Source: Clostridia bacterium (GTDB taxonomy: Bacteria; Bacillota; Clostridia; Oscillospirales; Acutalibacteraceae). From it: 64,000 nt of DNA. The translations under genes were made by a program, and so were the position numbers. Location of the stretch: contig JAFXBG010000013.1 of the NCBI GenBank assembly GCA_017521925.1, positions 27,931-91,930 of the forward strand, read 5' to 3'. This document shows positions 24,568 through 33,009 of this stretch, in pieces. Numbering within the stretch: position 1 is the stretch's first letter; every line of letters begins with the position of its first letter. The notes below the pieces were generated by a model. It had not been told where the DNA came from. It saw only the letters and a program-made list of their open reading frames with translations, and searched no databases.

Positions 24568-25226
24568 TGCGTCCGCTTTTTACTCTTAACAACCGCCTTT
24601 CTCTTTGTGCAGAAATGGTGCGTAAAGGTGCAAAAATTGCCGACATAGGCACAGACCACGCTTATCTGCCCGTATGGCTTGTCCGTGCGGGCTTTGCGTC
24701 ATTTGCCCTTGCTTGCGACATTAAAGCTGAACCTTTAATGCAAGGCGAGCTTACCATAAAAAAATACCACGCCGAGGATTTAGTCGAAACCCGACTTTGC
24801 GACGGACTTAACGCAGTAAACCCTGAGGAAGCTGACGACATAATCATTGCAGGTATGGGCGGAGAAACCATTGTGCACATTTTAAGCGATGCTAATTGGC
24901 TTAAAGATAAAAGCAAAAATCTTATCTTACAGCCAATGTCAAAGCACGAGCTTGTTATCAATTATCTTTACAAAAACGGCTTTGAGCTTAAAGAGCACAA
25001 ATGCACCACCTGCGACGGCAAAATATACACCGCTTTCCTGGCAAGCTACACAGGAAACACAAAGACCCCCGATGAGGTTTTCACCTACACAGGGCTTCTT
25101 AAAAATGACGATGAAAACGACCTGAGATTTCTTAACTCTACAGTAAACCACCTTGAGAAAAAATCAAATGCCAATCCACATTTCGGCGAAATAGCCGATA
25201 AAATAAAAGCGAGGTTTTTGTTATGA
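24567..25226 (+). CDS. trmK: tRNA (adenine22-N1)-methyltransferase
   Basis: The 219-residue protein matches TrmK: LSLCAEMVRKGAKIADIGTD with the SAM loop, HAYLPVWLVR, ACDIKAEPL, AGMGGETIVHIL, and LQPMSKHELVINYLY. It methylates A22 in the D-loop of certain tRNAs, a Gram-positive modification essential in some species. It overlaps nif3 by four bases (ATGA), the pairing trmK-nif3 (yqfN-yqfO) being standard in Firmicutes. Confidence 0.95.
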   Translation: MRPLFTLNNRLSLCAEMVRKGAKIADIGTDHAYLPVWLVRAGFASFALACDIKAEPLMQGELTIKKYHAEDLVETRLCDGLNAVNPEEADDIIIAGMGGETIVHILSDANWLKDKSKNLILQPMSKHELVINYLYKNGFELKEHKCTTCDGKIYTAFLASYTGNTKTPDEVFTYTGLLKNDDENDLRFLNSTVNHLEKKSNANPHFGEIADKIKARFLL

Positions 25227-25978
25227 CCTTAATTAAAGATATAGTTGAATTTTGCGAGGAGTTTGCCCCCTTTGACACTGCCGCAAGCTTTGACAATGTC
25301 GGACTTCTTATAGGCAGTGAAAACACAGAAGTCACAAAGGTACTTCTTGCCCTTGATATTACAAAAGAAGTTATAGCTGAGGCTAAAGAAACAGGTGCCC
25401 AGCTTATCATAAGCCACCACCCTGTTATTTTTAATCCCCTTAAAAGTATGGATAGTAAAAGTGTGCCTTACCTTTTAGCTGCAAACTGTCTTTCCGCACT
25501 TTGTCTGCACACAAACCTTGACATAGCATGGGACACAGGTGTAAATTTATGCCTTGCAAATGCTCTTAAGCTTGAAGGAATTACTTTTTACGAGGGCGAG
25601 TTTGTGGTGTCAGGTACTCTCAAGGAAGAAACAACTGCTGAAAACTTTGCAAAATTTGTAAAGGAAAAACTGAATGCACAGGCAGTTACCTGCACAGTTA
25701 AGGATAAACTTATAAAAAACATTTTTATGTGCAGTGGTGCCGGCGGAAGCGAATTTATGAAAGCTGTAGAATTAGGTGCTGATGCATTTATTACAGGCGA
25801 AGCACACCACCATAATTATCTGGAGAGCATCCACAAAAATGTTCCCCTTATTGTGGCAGGTCATTTTGAAACCGAGGATATTGTTATAAATCCCCTTAAA
25901 GAAAAACTGCAGAAAGAATTCAATGAGGTTGAGTTTGTAAAATCCGAGAAACTTACCTCTCCCCTTTATTTTGTTTGA
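25223..25978 (+). CDS. Nif3-like dinuclear metal-centre protein (YqfO type)
   Basis: The 251-residue protein shows the metal ligands of the Nif3 family: LIISHHPVIF (His pair near 67), CLHTNLDIAWDTGVN (His, Asp), and the C-terminal DAFITGEAHHHNY with GHFETED. It is the short form, lacking the inserted PII-like domain of Bacillus YqfO. Family members form hexameric toroids; a GTP cyclohydrolase 1 type 2 label is common but unproven. It ends the DUF1858-trmK-nif3 operon. Confidence 0.94.
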   Translation: MTLIKDIVEFCEEFAPFDTAASFDNVGLLIGSENTEVTKVLLALDITKEVIAEAKETGAQLIISHHPVIFNPLKSMDSKSVPYLLAANCLSALCLHTNLDIAWDTGVNLCLANALKLEGITFYEGEFVVSGTLKEETTAENFAKFVKEKLNAQAVTCTVKDKLIKNIFMCSGAGGSEFMKAVELGADAFITGEAHHHNYLESIHKNVPLIVAGHFETEDIVINPLKEKLQKEFNEVEFVKSEKLTSPLYFV

Positions 25979-25987
25979 CAAAAATCA

Positions 25988-26024
25988 GGCTCCCAAGTTC
26001 AAATAAACTTGGGAGCCTTTTTGT
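25988..26024. terminator. Bidirectional terminator
   Basis: GGCTCCCAAGTT pairs with AACTTGGGAGCC; TTTTTG follows on the plus strand and TGATTTTTG on the minus strand. Confidence 0.9.
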
Positions 26025-26038
26025 ATCCGATATGAATT

Positions 26039-26503
26039 TTAAGATAAAATGCCGTAAGGGCTGCAGTAAAGATTTACTGATGCAGTATAGTCTGTTGAAC
26101 CGATTAAGTTTTTCTGGGTAGCTATAGCAGTAGCCGTTGCACAGTTACCGCTTCTGCTGCAGGAAGTGCTCTTTATAGACCATGTGCTGGCATAAGCATC
26201 AGCACTGCGGGAAACGCTGACGCAGGAAGATGTGGTTCCATTATAGGTAAATGTACCGTTAACTGTTACAGACCACATAACTTCGTCACTGCTGTTAAGA
26301 TATTCCCTTGTCTTATAACCAGATTTGCTTGCAGCTCTGGTGTTATCTTCGTAATATGTAATATATGTTCTTATTTTGTCGCCGTTTTCAAGTACCTCTA
26401 CAAAAGTTTCAGTTATTTCTGTATTTGTCGCACTAACAGGCAGACAGAAAATCATACCGAAAACCATTACGCATAATAATACTAATGCTAAAACTTTCTT
26501 CAT
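26039..26503 (-). CDS. Secreted cysteine-containing protein of unknown function
   Basis: The 154-residue product has a signal peptide (about 1-25, ending PVSA). The mature part is Ser/Thr-rich and predicted beta-strand: EVMWSVTVNGTFTYNGTTSS, then WSIKSTSCSRSGNCATATAI, ending in LYCSPYG. Four cysteines could form two disulfides. I recall similar secreted proteins in gut Firmicutes with no assigned function; this is memory, not a search. It is the last gene of the padR-DUF6120 operon, so its level is probably controlled by PadR. A role as secreted effector or surface factor is speculation. Confidence 0.7.
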   Translation of the reverse strand: MKKVLALVLLCVMVFGMIFCLPVSATNTEITETFVEVLENGDKIRTYITYYEDNTRAASKSGYKTREYLNSSDEVMWSVTVNGTFTYNGTTSSCVSVSRSADAYASTWSIKSTSCSRSGNCATATAIATQKNLIGSTDYTASVNLYCSPYGILS

Positions 26504-26519
26504 TAATCATAACTCCTTA

Positions 26520-26903
26520 TTAATTGTATTCTCCTACTATATCATTACTAACAACTACTTCCTGCTTTTTACGCGAATAATATTCTGAATATAAATACAC
26601 ACAAAAAGCAGACGTCGCGATAGTAGCAAGAACAAGCAAAACCGATAATACAGTTTTAACAATCCTGGTTGTTCTAATTTGCTTTGATATATACTCTATA
26701 TCAACACAACGCAAATAACTGTTTACAACGTCACTGGGATTGCCGTATTTCTCATAAAGCTCTTCCTTGTTGGTGACTTTTGCATCTTCGCAAAAGCCCT
26801 CAATGTCAGAAGCAATCTTTCTGATATACTCCCGCTCGGGTTTTCGCTTTATGGGGAACAATGCTTTTACTTCAATCATATATTCCTTGCAGATTCTATT
26901 CAT
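26520..26903 (-). CDS. Single-pass membrane protein, DUF6120-like, PadR partner
   Basis: The 127-residue product starts at ATG 26903, overlapping the padR stop by eight bases, with GGGAGG upstream. Residues 1-75 are a helical cytoplasmic region (YIRKIASDIEGFCEDAKVTN, YGNPSDVVNSYL) like DUF6120/HAAS signalling domains; a membrane helix follows (about 83-105) and a short tail outside. Proteins of this kind are typically encoded right after padR and are thought to sense an envelope signal and modulate the regulator. The precise ligand is unknown. Confidence 0.75.
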   Translation of the reverse strand: MNRICKEYMIEVKALFPIKRKPEREYIRKIASDIEGFCEDAKVTNKEELYEKYGNPSDVVNSYLRCVDIEYISKQIRTTRIVKTVLSVLLVLATIATSAFCVYLYSEYYSRKKQEVVVSNDIVGEYN

Positions 26904-27246
26904 CCTTATCGTCCTCCCTGTCAAGTATAGTCAGAATATTCTGCACGCCGTTTGTTGTATTGCGGTAACTATCCCTAAGCTCTGCAAGGTAAGCACGACC
27001 GTCTTCTTCAAGGCGGTAGTAAACCCTTGTACGTCTTTTGCCCACAAGCTTTGAATACTCAGAAATTCTGCCGTCATTTCCAAGCTTATAGGCGGCGGCA
27101 TAAATAGTGTTCTGAGAAATCCTCAGCAAGCCTCCGGAATAATCTTCAATACATTTTACAATTTCATACATGTACCTGTCTTTACCTTCAAGAAGCGATA
27201 GAATCAGCATATCGGTAATGCCGTTCATAAAATAATTTTTACTCAT
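26896..27246 (-). CDS. PadR-family transcriptional regulator
   Basis: The 116-residue protein is a PadR winged helix: ITDMLILSLLEGKDRYMYEI, ISQNTIYAAAYKLGNDGRI, then the wing KRRTRVYYRLEEDGRAYL. PadR proteins repress their own operon until a ligand or partner releases them. I start it at the ATG at 27246, where the mRNA has GTGGGGTGTGAAAATATG; frames from 27297 would enter the promoter. That GGGGTGTG is complementary to CACACCCC octamers in the divergently encoded RNA at 27372-27540. It heads an operon with a DUF6120 membrane protein and a secreted protein. Confidence 0.92.
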   Translation of the reverse strand: MSKNYFMNGITDMLILSLLEGKDRYMYEIVKCIEDYSGGLLRISQNTIYAAAYKLGNDGRISEYSKLVGKRRTRVYYRLEEDGRAYLAELRDSYRNTTNGVQNILTILDREDDKDE

Positions 27247-27265
27247 ATTTTCACACCCCACAGAT

Positions 27266-27294
27266 ATTATACAACAAAAAACGTGAAATTTCAA
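27266..27294 (-). promoter_or_regulatory. SigA promoter of the padR operon
   Basis: Minus strand TTGAAA, 17-base spacer, TATAAT, ending 20 bases before the padR start. Confidence 0.75.
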
Positions 27295-27336
27295 CACATA
27301 TTTTTAAAATTAAATATTATAATTAATAAAATATTG

Positions 27337-27365
27337 TTGACAAAACTACAATTTAATGATATATT
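27337..27365 (+). promoter_or_regulatory. SigA promoter of the predicted small RNA
   Basis: Perfect TTGACA, 17-base spacer, TATATT with TG one base before the -10. Confidence 0.7.
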
Positions 27366-27371
27366 ATTTTT

Positions 27372-27540
27372 GGACGTTGTGTTAAGTTTCTTCACACCCC
27401 GCGAACTACACATCGTTCAAAACTCAATTTTCCCACCCCAAATTAGCTTCTGCAGTTTTAGTTATCTAAACAACAGAGGCTTATCTATTTTTACCCCACA
27501 CCCCTTTCGGCACAGCTTTTACGCTGTGCCGATTATTTTT
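27372..27540 (+). ncRNA. Predicted C-rich regulatory small RNA
   Basis: A strong promoter and an intrinsic terminator (CGGCACAGC/GCTGTGCCG, 27508-27531, then ATTATTTTT) define a transcript of about 169 bases with no credible reading frame. A central hairpin is visible: CTTCTG and GTTTTAG pair with CTAAAC and CAGAGG (27447-27479). Three C-rich stretches lie outside it: CACACCCC (27393-27400), CCCACCCC (27432-27439) and CCCCACACCCC (27494-27504). C-rich single strands that mask Shine-Dalgarno sequences are known from Gram-positive sRNAs. TTCACACCCC here is a 10-base complement of the padR RBS. Transcription and targets are unproven. Confidence 0.6.
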
Positions 27541-27625
27541 GTGTACAAAATTTAATGATTTATTTACTAAATATCAAATTTCTTAAAAAACTCTGAAATA
27601 AGTGTAACAAAATGTGTAAAAAAGA

Positions 27626-27654
27626 TTGCAAAGACCACTACATTTTGATATAAT
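27626..27654 (+). promoter_or_regulatory. SigA promoter of trmB
   Basis: TTGCAA, 17-base spacer, TATAAT with extended TG. It lies 86 bases downstream of the sRNA terminator; between them is AT-rich DNA without other signals. Confidence 0.7.
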
Positions 27655-27706
27655 TACTTTGTATTAGTGTAACTATATCTCAAAATATTGTGTTTAAGGT
27701 GATTTT

Positions 27707-28366
27707 GTGCGAATCCGTAAAAAGAAATGGGCTCAGCCTGAGCTTGACGCCTGCAGCTTCTTTGTAAATAACCCTGAGGAACACAGGGGCAAATGGGCAG
27801 ATTTTTTCTGTGATGCTCAGCCTCTGGAGCTTGAAGTTGGCTGCGGCAAAGGTACTTTTGTTGCAGAAAAAGCCCTGAGAAACCCTGACGTAAACTTTAT
27901 TGCAATGGACATTAAAAGCAATATGCTGGGTGTTGGCAGACGTAACATTGTAAGACGTTTTGAAGAAGCCGGCAGAGAGGTTAAAAACATTGCACTGGTA
28001 GCTTTCAATGTTGACCAGATTTTTAGAGTTATAGGGGAAGATGACAAAATTGACAGAATTTACATAAATTTCTGTAACCCCTGGCCAAGAGGCAAGCACA
28101 ACAAACGCCGTCTTACCCACCCTACCAAACTTAACCTTTACAAAAACTTTCTGAAAAAAGGCGGAGAAATCCACTTTAAAACCGACAACGACGAACTTTT
28201 TGAAGACAGCCTTGAATATTTCAAGGAATCAGGCTACGAGCTTTTGAGGGTTGTCCGTGATTTGCATAACAGCGACATTGAGGGCAACATTGTTACCGAG
28301 CACGAAAAGATGTTTTCTGATGAAGGTATTCTTATCAAATACCTTGTAGCAAAGCTTCCTGAATAA
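27707..28366 (+). CDS. trmB: tRNA (guanine46-N7)-methyltransferase
   Basis: The 219-residue protein has the TrmB motifs: LELEVGCGKGTFVAE (SAM loop, about 41-55), INFCNPWPRGKHNKRRLTHP with the substrate-binding core, FKTDNDELF, and the C-terminal TEHEKMFSDEG. The common FPDPWP is FCNPWP here, a variant seen in clostridial TrmBs. It makes m7G46 in the variable loop of tRNAs. Translation begins at GTG behind AAGGTGA. The lipoprotein gene follows after 12 bases. Confidence 0.95.
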   Translation: MRIRKKKWAQPELDACSFFVNNPEEHRGKWADFFCDAQPLELEVGCGKGTFVAEKALRNPDVNFIAMDIKSNMLGVGRRNIVRRFEEAGREVKNIALVAFNVDQIFRVIGEDDKIDRIYINFCNPWPRGKHNKRRLTHPTKLNLYKNFLKKGGEIHFKTDNDELFEDSLEYFKESGYELLRVVRDLHNSDIEGNIVTEHEKMFSDEGILIKYLVAKLPE

Positions 28367-28378
28367 AGGAGTTTTATC

Positions 28379-29689
28379 GTGAATAAGAAATTACTGAGCC
28401 TGGTGCTTGCATCTGCTATGGGTATTTCTATGGCAGGTTGCAGTTCTGTAGGGCTTTCTGTAGATAATTTAATGCATCCGCCAAAAGCGGTAGGCGATAA
28501 GGCTGAAATTCAGTCTTTAATCGACTCTGTTGCAGGCGAGGGCTATACACTCAAATATCCCCAAAGCGGTAACTACCGCTCGGCAATTACCATGAAAGAC
28601 ATTGACTCTGACAGTATAGAGGAGGCAATCGCCTTTTACCTGCCTGTAGGCGACATCGCCAAGGTTCATATGCTTGTTATGGACAGTATAGACAGCAAAT
28701 GGCAACCTGTAGGCGACTTTAAAAGCCAGAGTACTTCTGTTGACAGTCTTAACTTCTGCGACCTTGACGGTAACGGAATTCTCGAAATTGCAACCAGCTG
28801 GAAAACCTATGACGCAAGCGTTAATCAGCTTTCTCTTTATCTTTATGAAGACAACAGCGTCAGGGAGGTTTCATCAGAATACAGTACCTCAAGTGTGCTT
28901 TCGGGTGATTTTACCGATGCTGACGGCGAAGAGCTTTTGCTGCTTTCCCTTTTTTCTACCGACAAAGAGGCAAATGCAACCTTGCTTGACATTAACGAAA
29001 ACAAAAGCGACCTCGAAGTTTTAGGTACTGCTCCTCTTAATCCTGATGTTGTTTCTTACGCTCAGCTTACCGTTGGCAATATTTTTGAAAACCAGGTAGG
29101 TGCAGTTATTGACGGCTGTACTCAGAGCGGTGAGTATAACACTCAGATTCTATACTTCAACTCTTACTTTGACTCCTTGGAACGCATAAGCTTTACTGAA
29201 AACGTGCCATATAACCAGGCACTTCGTTCTTACCCTGTTATGTCTGAGGATATAAACGATGACGGCATTATTGAAGTACCTGCCGCATTCAGGCTAAGCA
29301 TTGAAAATGACCGTACCGATGTAGATGCCGCGGCTGACCTTTACTGGTGTCAGCAAACTCCTTCAGGCACAGTACTGCTTATCTCTCATAAGGCGGCAAG
29401 CTTTGCTTACGGCTTCACATTTGATGTTCCCGAAAAATGGGAAAGCCAGTTTACCGCCCTTACAAGCTACCAAAACAACGAAGTAACATTTTATAAGTGG
29501 AACAAAGATAAAACCGAAGATACTCTGCTTGTAATTAAAATTTTTGATAAAGAAACTGACGAGGATACGGCAGGATATACAACACTTGCCGAAACCGACA
29601 ACCGAATTTACGCTTTTAGAATTCCTGAAGGTGAAAATCCGCTGTTTTTATCCCAGTCGGAAATCAAAGCTTCTTTTGAACTAATGTGA
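28379..29689 (+). CDS. Lipoprotein with VCBS/FG-GAP-like repeats
   Basis: The 436-residue protein has a signal peptide with lipobox MAGC (Cys21), so it is predicted to be lipid-anchored outside the membrane. Internal DIDSDSIEEAIAF, DLDGNGILEIATSW, DADGEELLLLSL and DINDDGIIEVPAAF segments are Asp-rich, evenly spaced and typical of beta-propeller repeat proteins. The function is unknown. It starts at GTG behind AAAGGAG and precedes an OmpR/histidine-kinase pair by 35 bases, which hints at a role as extracellular sensor accessory or as part of the same envelope response. Confidence 0.75.
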   Translation: MNKKLLSLVLASAMGISMAGCSSVGLSVDNLMHPPKAVGDKAEIQSLIDSVAGEGYTLKYPQSGNYRSAITMKDIDSDSIEEAIAFYLPVGDIAKVHMLVMDSIDSKWQPVGDFKSQSTSVDSLNFCDLDGNGILEIATSWKTYDASVNQLSLYLYEDNSVREVSSEYSTSSVLSGDFTDADGEELLLLSLFSTDKEANATLLDINENKSDLEVLGTAPLNPDVVSYAQLTVGNIFENQVGAVIDGCTQSGEYNTQILYFNSYFDSLERISFTENVPYNQALRSYPVMSEDINDDGIIEVPAAFRLSIENDRTDVDAAADLYWCQQTPSGTVLLISHKAASFAYGFTFDVPEKWESQFTALTSYQNNEVTFYKWNKDKTEDTLLVIKIFDKETDEDTAGYTTLAETDNRIYAFRIPEGENPLFLSQSEIKASFELM

Positions 29690-29724
29690 TTTTAATATAG
29701 ATTATGTGAAAGGTGGTAAACCCT

Positions 29725-30426
29725 ATGAAAAAAATTCTTGTTTGTGAAGACGAAGCCGCTATCCGCGATTTTGTTGTAATCAACTTACGCCGTGCAGGCT
29801 ATGATGTTGTAGAGGCTGACTGCGGCGAGGTTGCTTTGCAGAAATATGAAGAACACGGCGGCGACTTTGATGTTGCTATCCTTGATATTATGATGCCCGG
29901 CATTGACGGCTTGCAGGTTTGCAAAGAGCTGAGAAACAAAAACGGCTCTATCGGTATTATTATGCTTTCTGCCAGAACTCAGGAAATGGACAAGGTTACG
30001 GGTCTTATGCTTGGTGCTGACGACTATGTTACAAAGCCTTTCTCTCCTTCTGAGCTTACAGCCAGAGTTGATTCCTTATACCGCCGTGTAGCTCTTGCTG
30101 AACAGAAGGCAGAAAACAACTTTAAGGAAGAGCTAAAGTCAGGTATCTTTACCCTTAACCTGAGAAACCGCACTCTTACCAAGAGCGGTACCGTTATTGA
30201 GCTTACACAGGTTGAATTCCAGATTATGGAGTACTTTTTCTCTAATCCCCAGACAGCTCTGGACAGAACCGACATCCTTAACCACGTATGGGGCGAGGCT
30301 TATGTTGGTGAGGAAAAGATTGTTGACGTTAACATAAGAAGACTGAGAATGAAGGTTGAGGACGAACCCTCTAACCCCAAGTACATTGTTACTGTATGGG
30401 GCTTAGGCTACAAATGGGATGCATAA
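29725..30426 (+). CDS. OmpR/PhoB-family response regulator
   Basis: The 233-residue protein has a receiver domain with acidic residues ED near 8, phospho-acceptor Asp54 in AILDIMMPG, LSAR and K near 104 (VTKPFSP), and an OmpR winged helix (about 135-232: LTQVEFQIMEYFFSNPQTAL, VDVNIRRLRMKVE). I start it at ATG 29725, eight bases after AAAGGTGG. It pairs with the histidine kinase at 30583. The resemblance is to PhoP/ResD-type regulators in general; the regulon cannot be named from sequence. Confidence 0.93.
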   Translation: MKKILVCEDEAAIRDFVVINLRRAGYDVVEADCGEVALQKYEEHGGDFDVAILDIMMPGIDGLQVCKELRNKNGSIGIIMLSARTQEMDKVTGLMLGADDYVTKPFSPSELTARVDSLYRRVALAEQKAENNFKEELKSGIFTLNLRNRTLTKSGTVIELTQVEFQIMEYFFSNPQTALDRTDILNHVWGEAYVGEEKIVDVNIRRLRMKVEDEPSNPKYIVTVWGLGYKWDA

Positions 30427-30457
30427 CCGTTAGCCACGGTGGGCAATTCGCCTTTGG
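30427..30457 (+). repeat. Dispersed stop-codon-associated repeat, copy 2
   Basis: It begins at the base after the response-regulator TAA: CCGTTAGCCACGG (hairpin), then TGGGCAATTCGCCTTTGG. It matches copy 1 nearly throughout. Downstream, before the kinase gene, CTTACCTATTCA occurs twice in tandem (about 30535-30561), so this 156-base gap is repeat-derived. Confidence 0.7.
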
Positions 30458-30582
30458 ATAGGTTTATTCAGATGCAACGTTTCATTAACAGCGGGTCGTA
30501 TTATTAGTCGAACACGTAGTGTGACGCTACACCTCTTACCTATTCAATCTTACCTATTCACTAAATTATCGGAGGACGGCAA

Positions 30583-31986
30583 ATGTTTAAAGGCATTACC
30601 AAGCGTTGGGTGCTTAATACCCTGCTTGTCGTTATTGTTGTTGTTTTGTTTGTTGTGTTCTGCCTTTCTTATGCCGTCAGGATTTACTACTACCACTCGG
30701 TAAGTCAGACCTTAAGTGGTGAAAGTGCTGAGTTTGTAACTGTTCTTAACAATTCAACCTCGGCCTCTTCAACCTTTGCTTCTACAGCAAGAGGTTACGT
30801 GGAAAATTTCGATGGCAAAGAGAAAATGGAGATTACAGCCATTGATGCATCAGGCAAGGTTATTATTACTTCTACCGGCTTTACGCCTGATTCTACCGAG
30901 CAGATGCCTGACTATCAGAAAGCAACATCAGAAAATCTTAACTTTTATGAATGGACAGGAAAGCTGTCCTCAGGCGAAAACGTTAAAGCTGTAACACGTC
31001 TTGTCAGAAATTCTGAGGGCGAATGTGTGGGTGCTGTAAGATGCATTATTTCTCTTACAGATATTGACCGCACTGTAGGCACTGCTATTGCAGTCTTTTG
31101 CGGCGTAGGTCTGCTTATTGTGTCACTGGTACTTTTTTCGGGTATTTATTTTATCCGCTCCATTGTTACACCTGTAAGAGAACTTTCCGAAACCGCAAAG
31201 AAAATTGCCCAGGGTGACTTTGGCACAAGAATCGAGAAAACACACGATGATGAAATCGGTGATTTGTGCGATTCTATCAACAATATGGCTACAGAGCTCG
31301 GAGCCGCTGACAGACTTAAGAACGACTTTATCTCCAGTGTTTCTCACGAACTGAGAACTCCTCTTACCGCTATCAAGGGTTGGGCTGAAACTATGCAGTA
31401 CTGCGGCACTGTTGACAAAGAAACCTTTGACAAGGGTATGGACATTATTGTTAAAGAATCTTCTCGTCTTACCTCTATTGTTGAGGAGCTTCTGGACTTC
31501 TCCCGTCTTCAGAGCGGCAGAATGATGATTATGAAAGAAAAGCTGGATATTTTAGCCGAGCTTGACGACGTTCTTTATATGATGAAAGAACGTGCCATAA
31601 GTGAAGAAAAACATCTGCTTTATGATAAACCCGAGTCTATGCCTCCTGTATTCGGCGATAAAAACAAGCTCAGGCAGGTGTTCATAAACATCATCGACAA
31701 TGCTCTTAAATACACCCAGAGCGAAGGTGTTGTAGGTATTCAGGTGCTGGAACAAGGCAAGTTCCTTCACATTGTGGTTACCGATACAGGCTGCGGAATT
31801 GCTCCTGACGATTTACCAAGAATCAAAGACAAGTTCTACAAAGCAAACCAGAATGTCCGCGGTTCGGGCATTGGTCTTGCTATTGCTGATGAAATTATTA
31901 CTCTGCACGACGGCAGTCTTGATATCCAGAGCGGTATCGGCGTGGGTACAACAGTTACTATCTCAATTCCCGTTGCAGAAGATTAA
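30583..31986 (+). CDS. Sensor histidine kinase (HAMP-HisKA-HATPase)
   Basis: The 467-residue protein has two membrane helices (about 10-33 and 168-192) enclosing an extracellular sensor of about 130 residues, a HAMP linker (about 193-245), the dimerisation box SSVSHELRTPLTAIKGW with phospho-acceptor His255, and the ATPase domain with IIDNALKYT, VTDTGCGIA and GSGIGLAIADEI. It should phosphorylate the OmpR regulator encoded just upstream. CGGAGG precedes the ATG. The 156-base gap from its partner is unusually long and is filled by repeat sequence. Confidence 0.95.
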   Translation: MFKGITKRWVLNTLLVVIVVVLFVVFCLSYAVRIYYYHSVSQTLSGESAEFVTVLNNSTSASSTFASTARGYVENFDGKEKMEITAIDASGKVIITSTGFTPDSTEQMPDYQKATSENLNFYEWTGKLSSGENVKAVTRLVRNSEGECVGAVRCIISLTDIDRTVGTAIAVFCGVGLLIVSLVLFSGIYFIRSIVTPVRELSETAKKIAQGDFGTRIEKTHDDEIGDLCDSINNMATELGAADRLKNDFISSVSHELRTPLTAIKGWAETMQYCGTVDKETFDKGMDIIVKESSRLTSIVEELLDFSRLQSGRMMIMKEKLDILAELDDVLYMMKERAISEEKHLLYDKPESMPPVFGDKNKLRQVFINIIDNALKYTQSEGVVGIQVLEQGKFLHIVVTDTGCGIAPDDLPRIKDKFYKANQNVRGSGIGLAIADEIITLHDGSLDIQSGIGVGTTVTISIPVAED

Positions 31987-32014
31987 CGTACATATAGAAA
32001 GGAAGGTATGTGTT

Positions 32015-33007
32015 ATGTCACAGGAAAATACTAAAAAAATAACATCAATAGGTGGCAGTGCCCTTATCGAAGGCATTATGATGCGAGGTCCCAAGAAAAC
32101 CGTGGTAGCGGTACGCACTGCTCCGGACAAAATAGAAACCGAGGAGCTTGAGGTTAAAACCTTAAGCAGTAAATCTAAATTCTTCAGAGTGCCTTTTATC
32201 CGCGGAATTGCAGGTATGATTGACTCTTTGAAGCTGAGCTACAAATCCCTTATGCTTTCAGCTAACAAGGCTATCGACTCTATTGAAGTAGAAGAAGAAA
32301 AAATGAGCAGGTTCGAAAAGTGGCTTAACGACAAATTAGGCGAAAAGCTTATGAATGTCATTATGACCATTGCTTCTGTTTTAGGTGTTGCTCTTGCAAT
32401 AGTGCTTTTTATCTGGGTTCCCTCTCTTCTTTACGGTTTACTTCAGCCTTTACACCCTGTATTTGATAATCAGCTTTTACGTTCAACCTTTGAGGGCGTT
32501 TTAAGAATTGCACTTTTCTTAGGCTACATAATCATTGTTTCTCAGATGGAAGATATGAAACGTGTATTTATGTATCATGGTGCTGAGCATAAGACTATCT
32601 TCTGCTACGAAGCTGATGAAGAGCTTACTGTAGAAAATGTCAGAAAGCACAAACGTTTCCATCCCCGTTGCGGTACAAGCTTTATGATTATTATGCTTCT
32701 TTTAGGCATTATAATCGGACTTTTTGTTCCTTCTTTTGCATATCTCGGCATCTGGGGCACCGTGCTGAGAGCTGCAATTAAAATTCTCCTTTTACCCCTT
32801 ACTGTTGGCATCGGATACGAGCTTATCAAGCTTTGTGGCAAATACGACAACCTCTTTACCCGTATAATTGCCGCTCCCGGTATGTGGGCACAGCGTATTA
32901 CTACCCGCGAGCCTGACGACTCTATGATTGAGATTGCAATTGCCGCTATTACTCCCGTAATTCCCGACGACGGTTCTGACATTGTAAACAAGGGTTGCTG
33001 TAAATAA
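32015..33007 (+). CDS. DUF1385 family membrane protein (YqhQ-like)
   Basis: The 330-residue protein begins at ATG 32015 after AAAGGAAGG; an open frame upstream of it overlaps the kinase gene and is spurious. It carries the family signature: GGSALIEGIMMRGP at the start and FMYHGAEHKTIFCYEA (about 187-202), with four to five membrane helices between about 125 and 290. The biochemical role is unknown. In many Clostridia this gene directly precedes prmC and prfA; here prmC follows after two bases, so a link to translation termination is often suggested. Confidence 0.92.
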   Translation: MSQENTKKITSIGGSALIEGIMMRGPKKTVVAVRTAPDKIETEELEVKTLSSKSKFFRVPFIRGIAGMIDSLKLSYKSLMLSANKAIDSIEVEEEKMSRFEKWLNDKLGEKLMNVIMTIASVLGVALAIVLFIWVPSLLYGLLQPLHPVFDNQLLRSTFEGVLRIALFLGYIIIVSQMEDMKRVFMYHGAEHKTIFCYEADEELTVENVRKHKRFHPRCGTSFMIIMLLLGIIIGLFVPSFAYLGIWGTVLRAAIKILLLPLTVGIGYELIKLCGKYDNLFTRIIAAPGMWAQRITTREPDDSMIEIAIAAITPVIPDDGSDIVNKGCCK

Positions 33008-33009
33008 AA

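Noticed and set aside
27283-27555. A 90-codon plus-strand frame between padR and trmB
   Set aside because: It starts upstream of the promoter at 27337, crosses the terminator, and encodes no recognisable protein; the region fits an RNA better.
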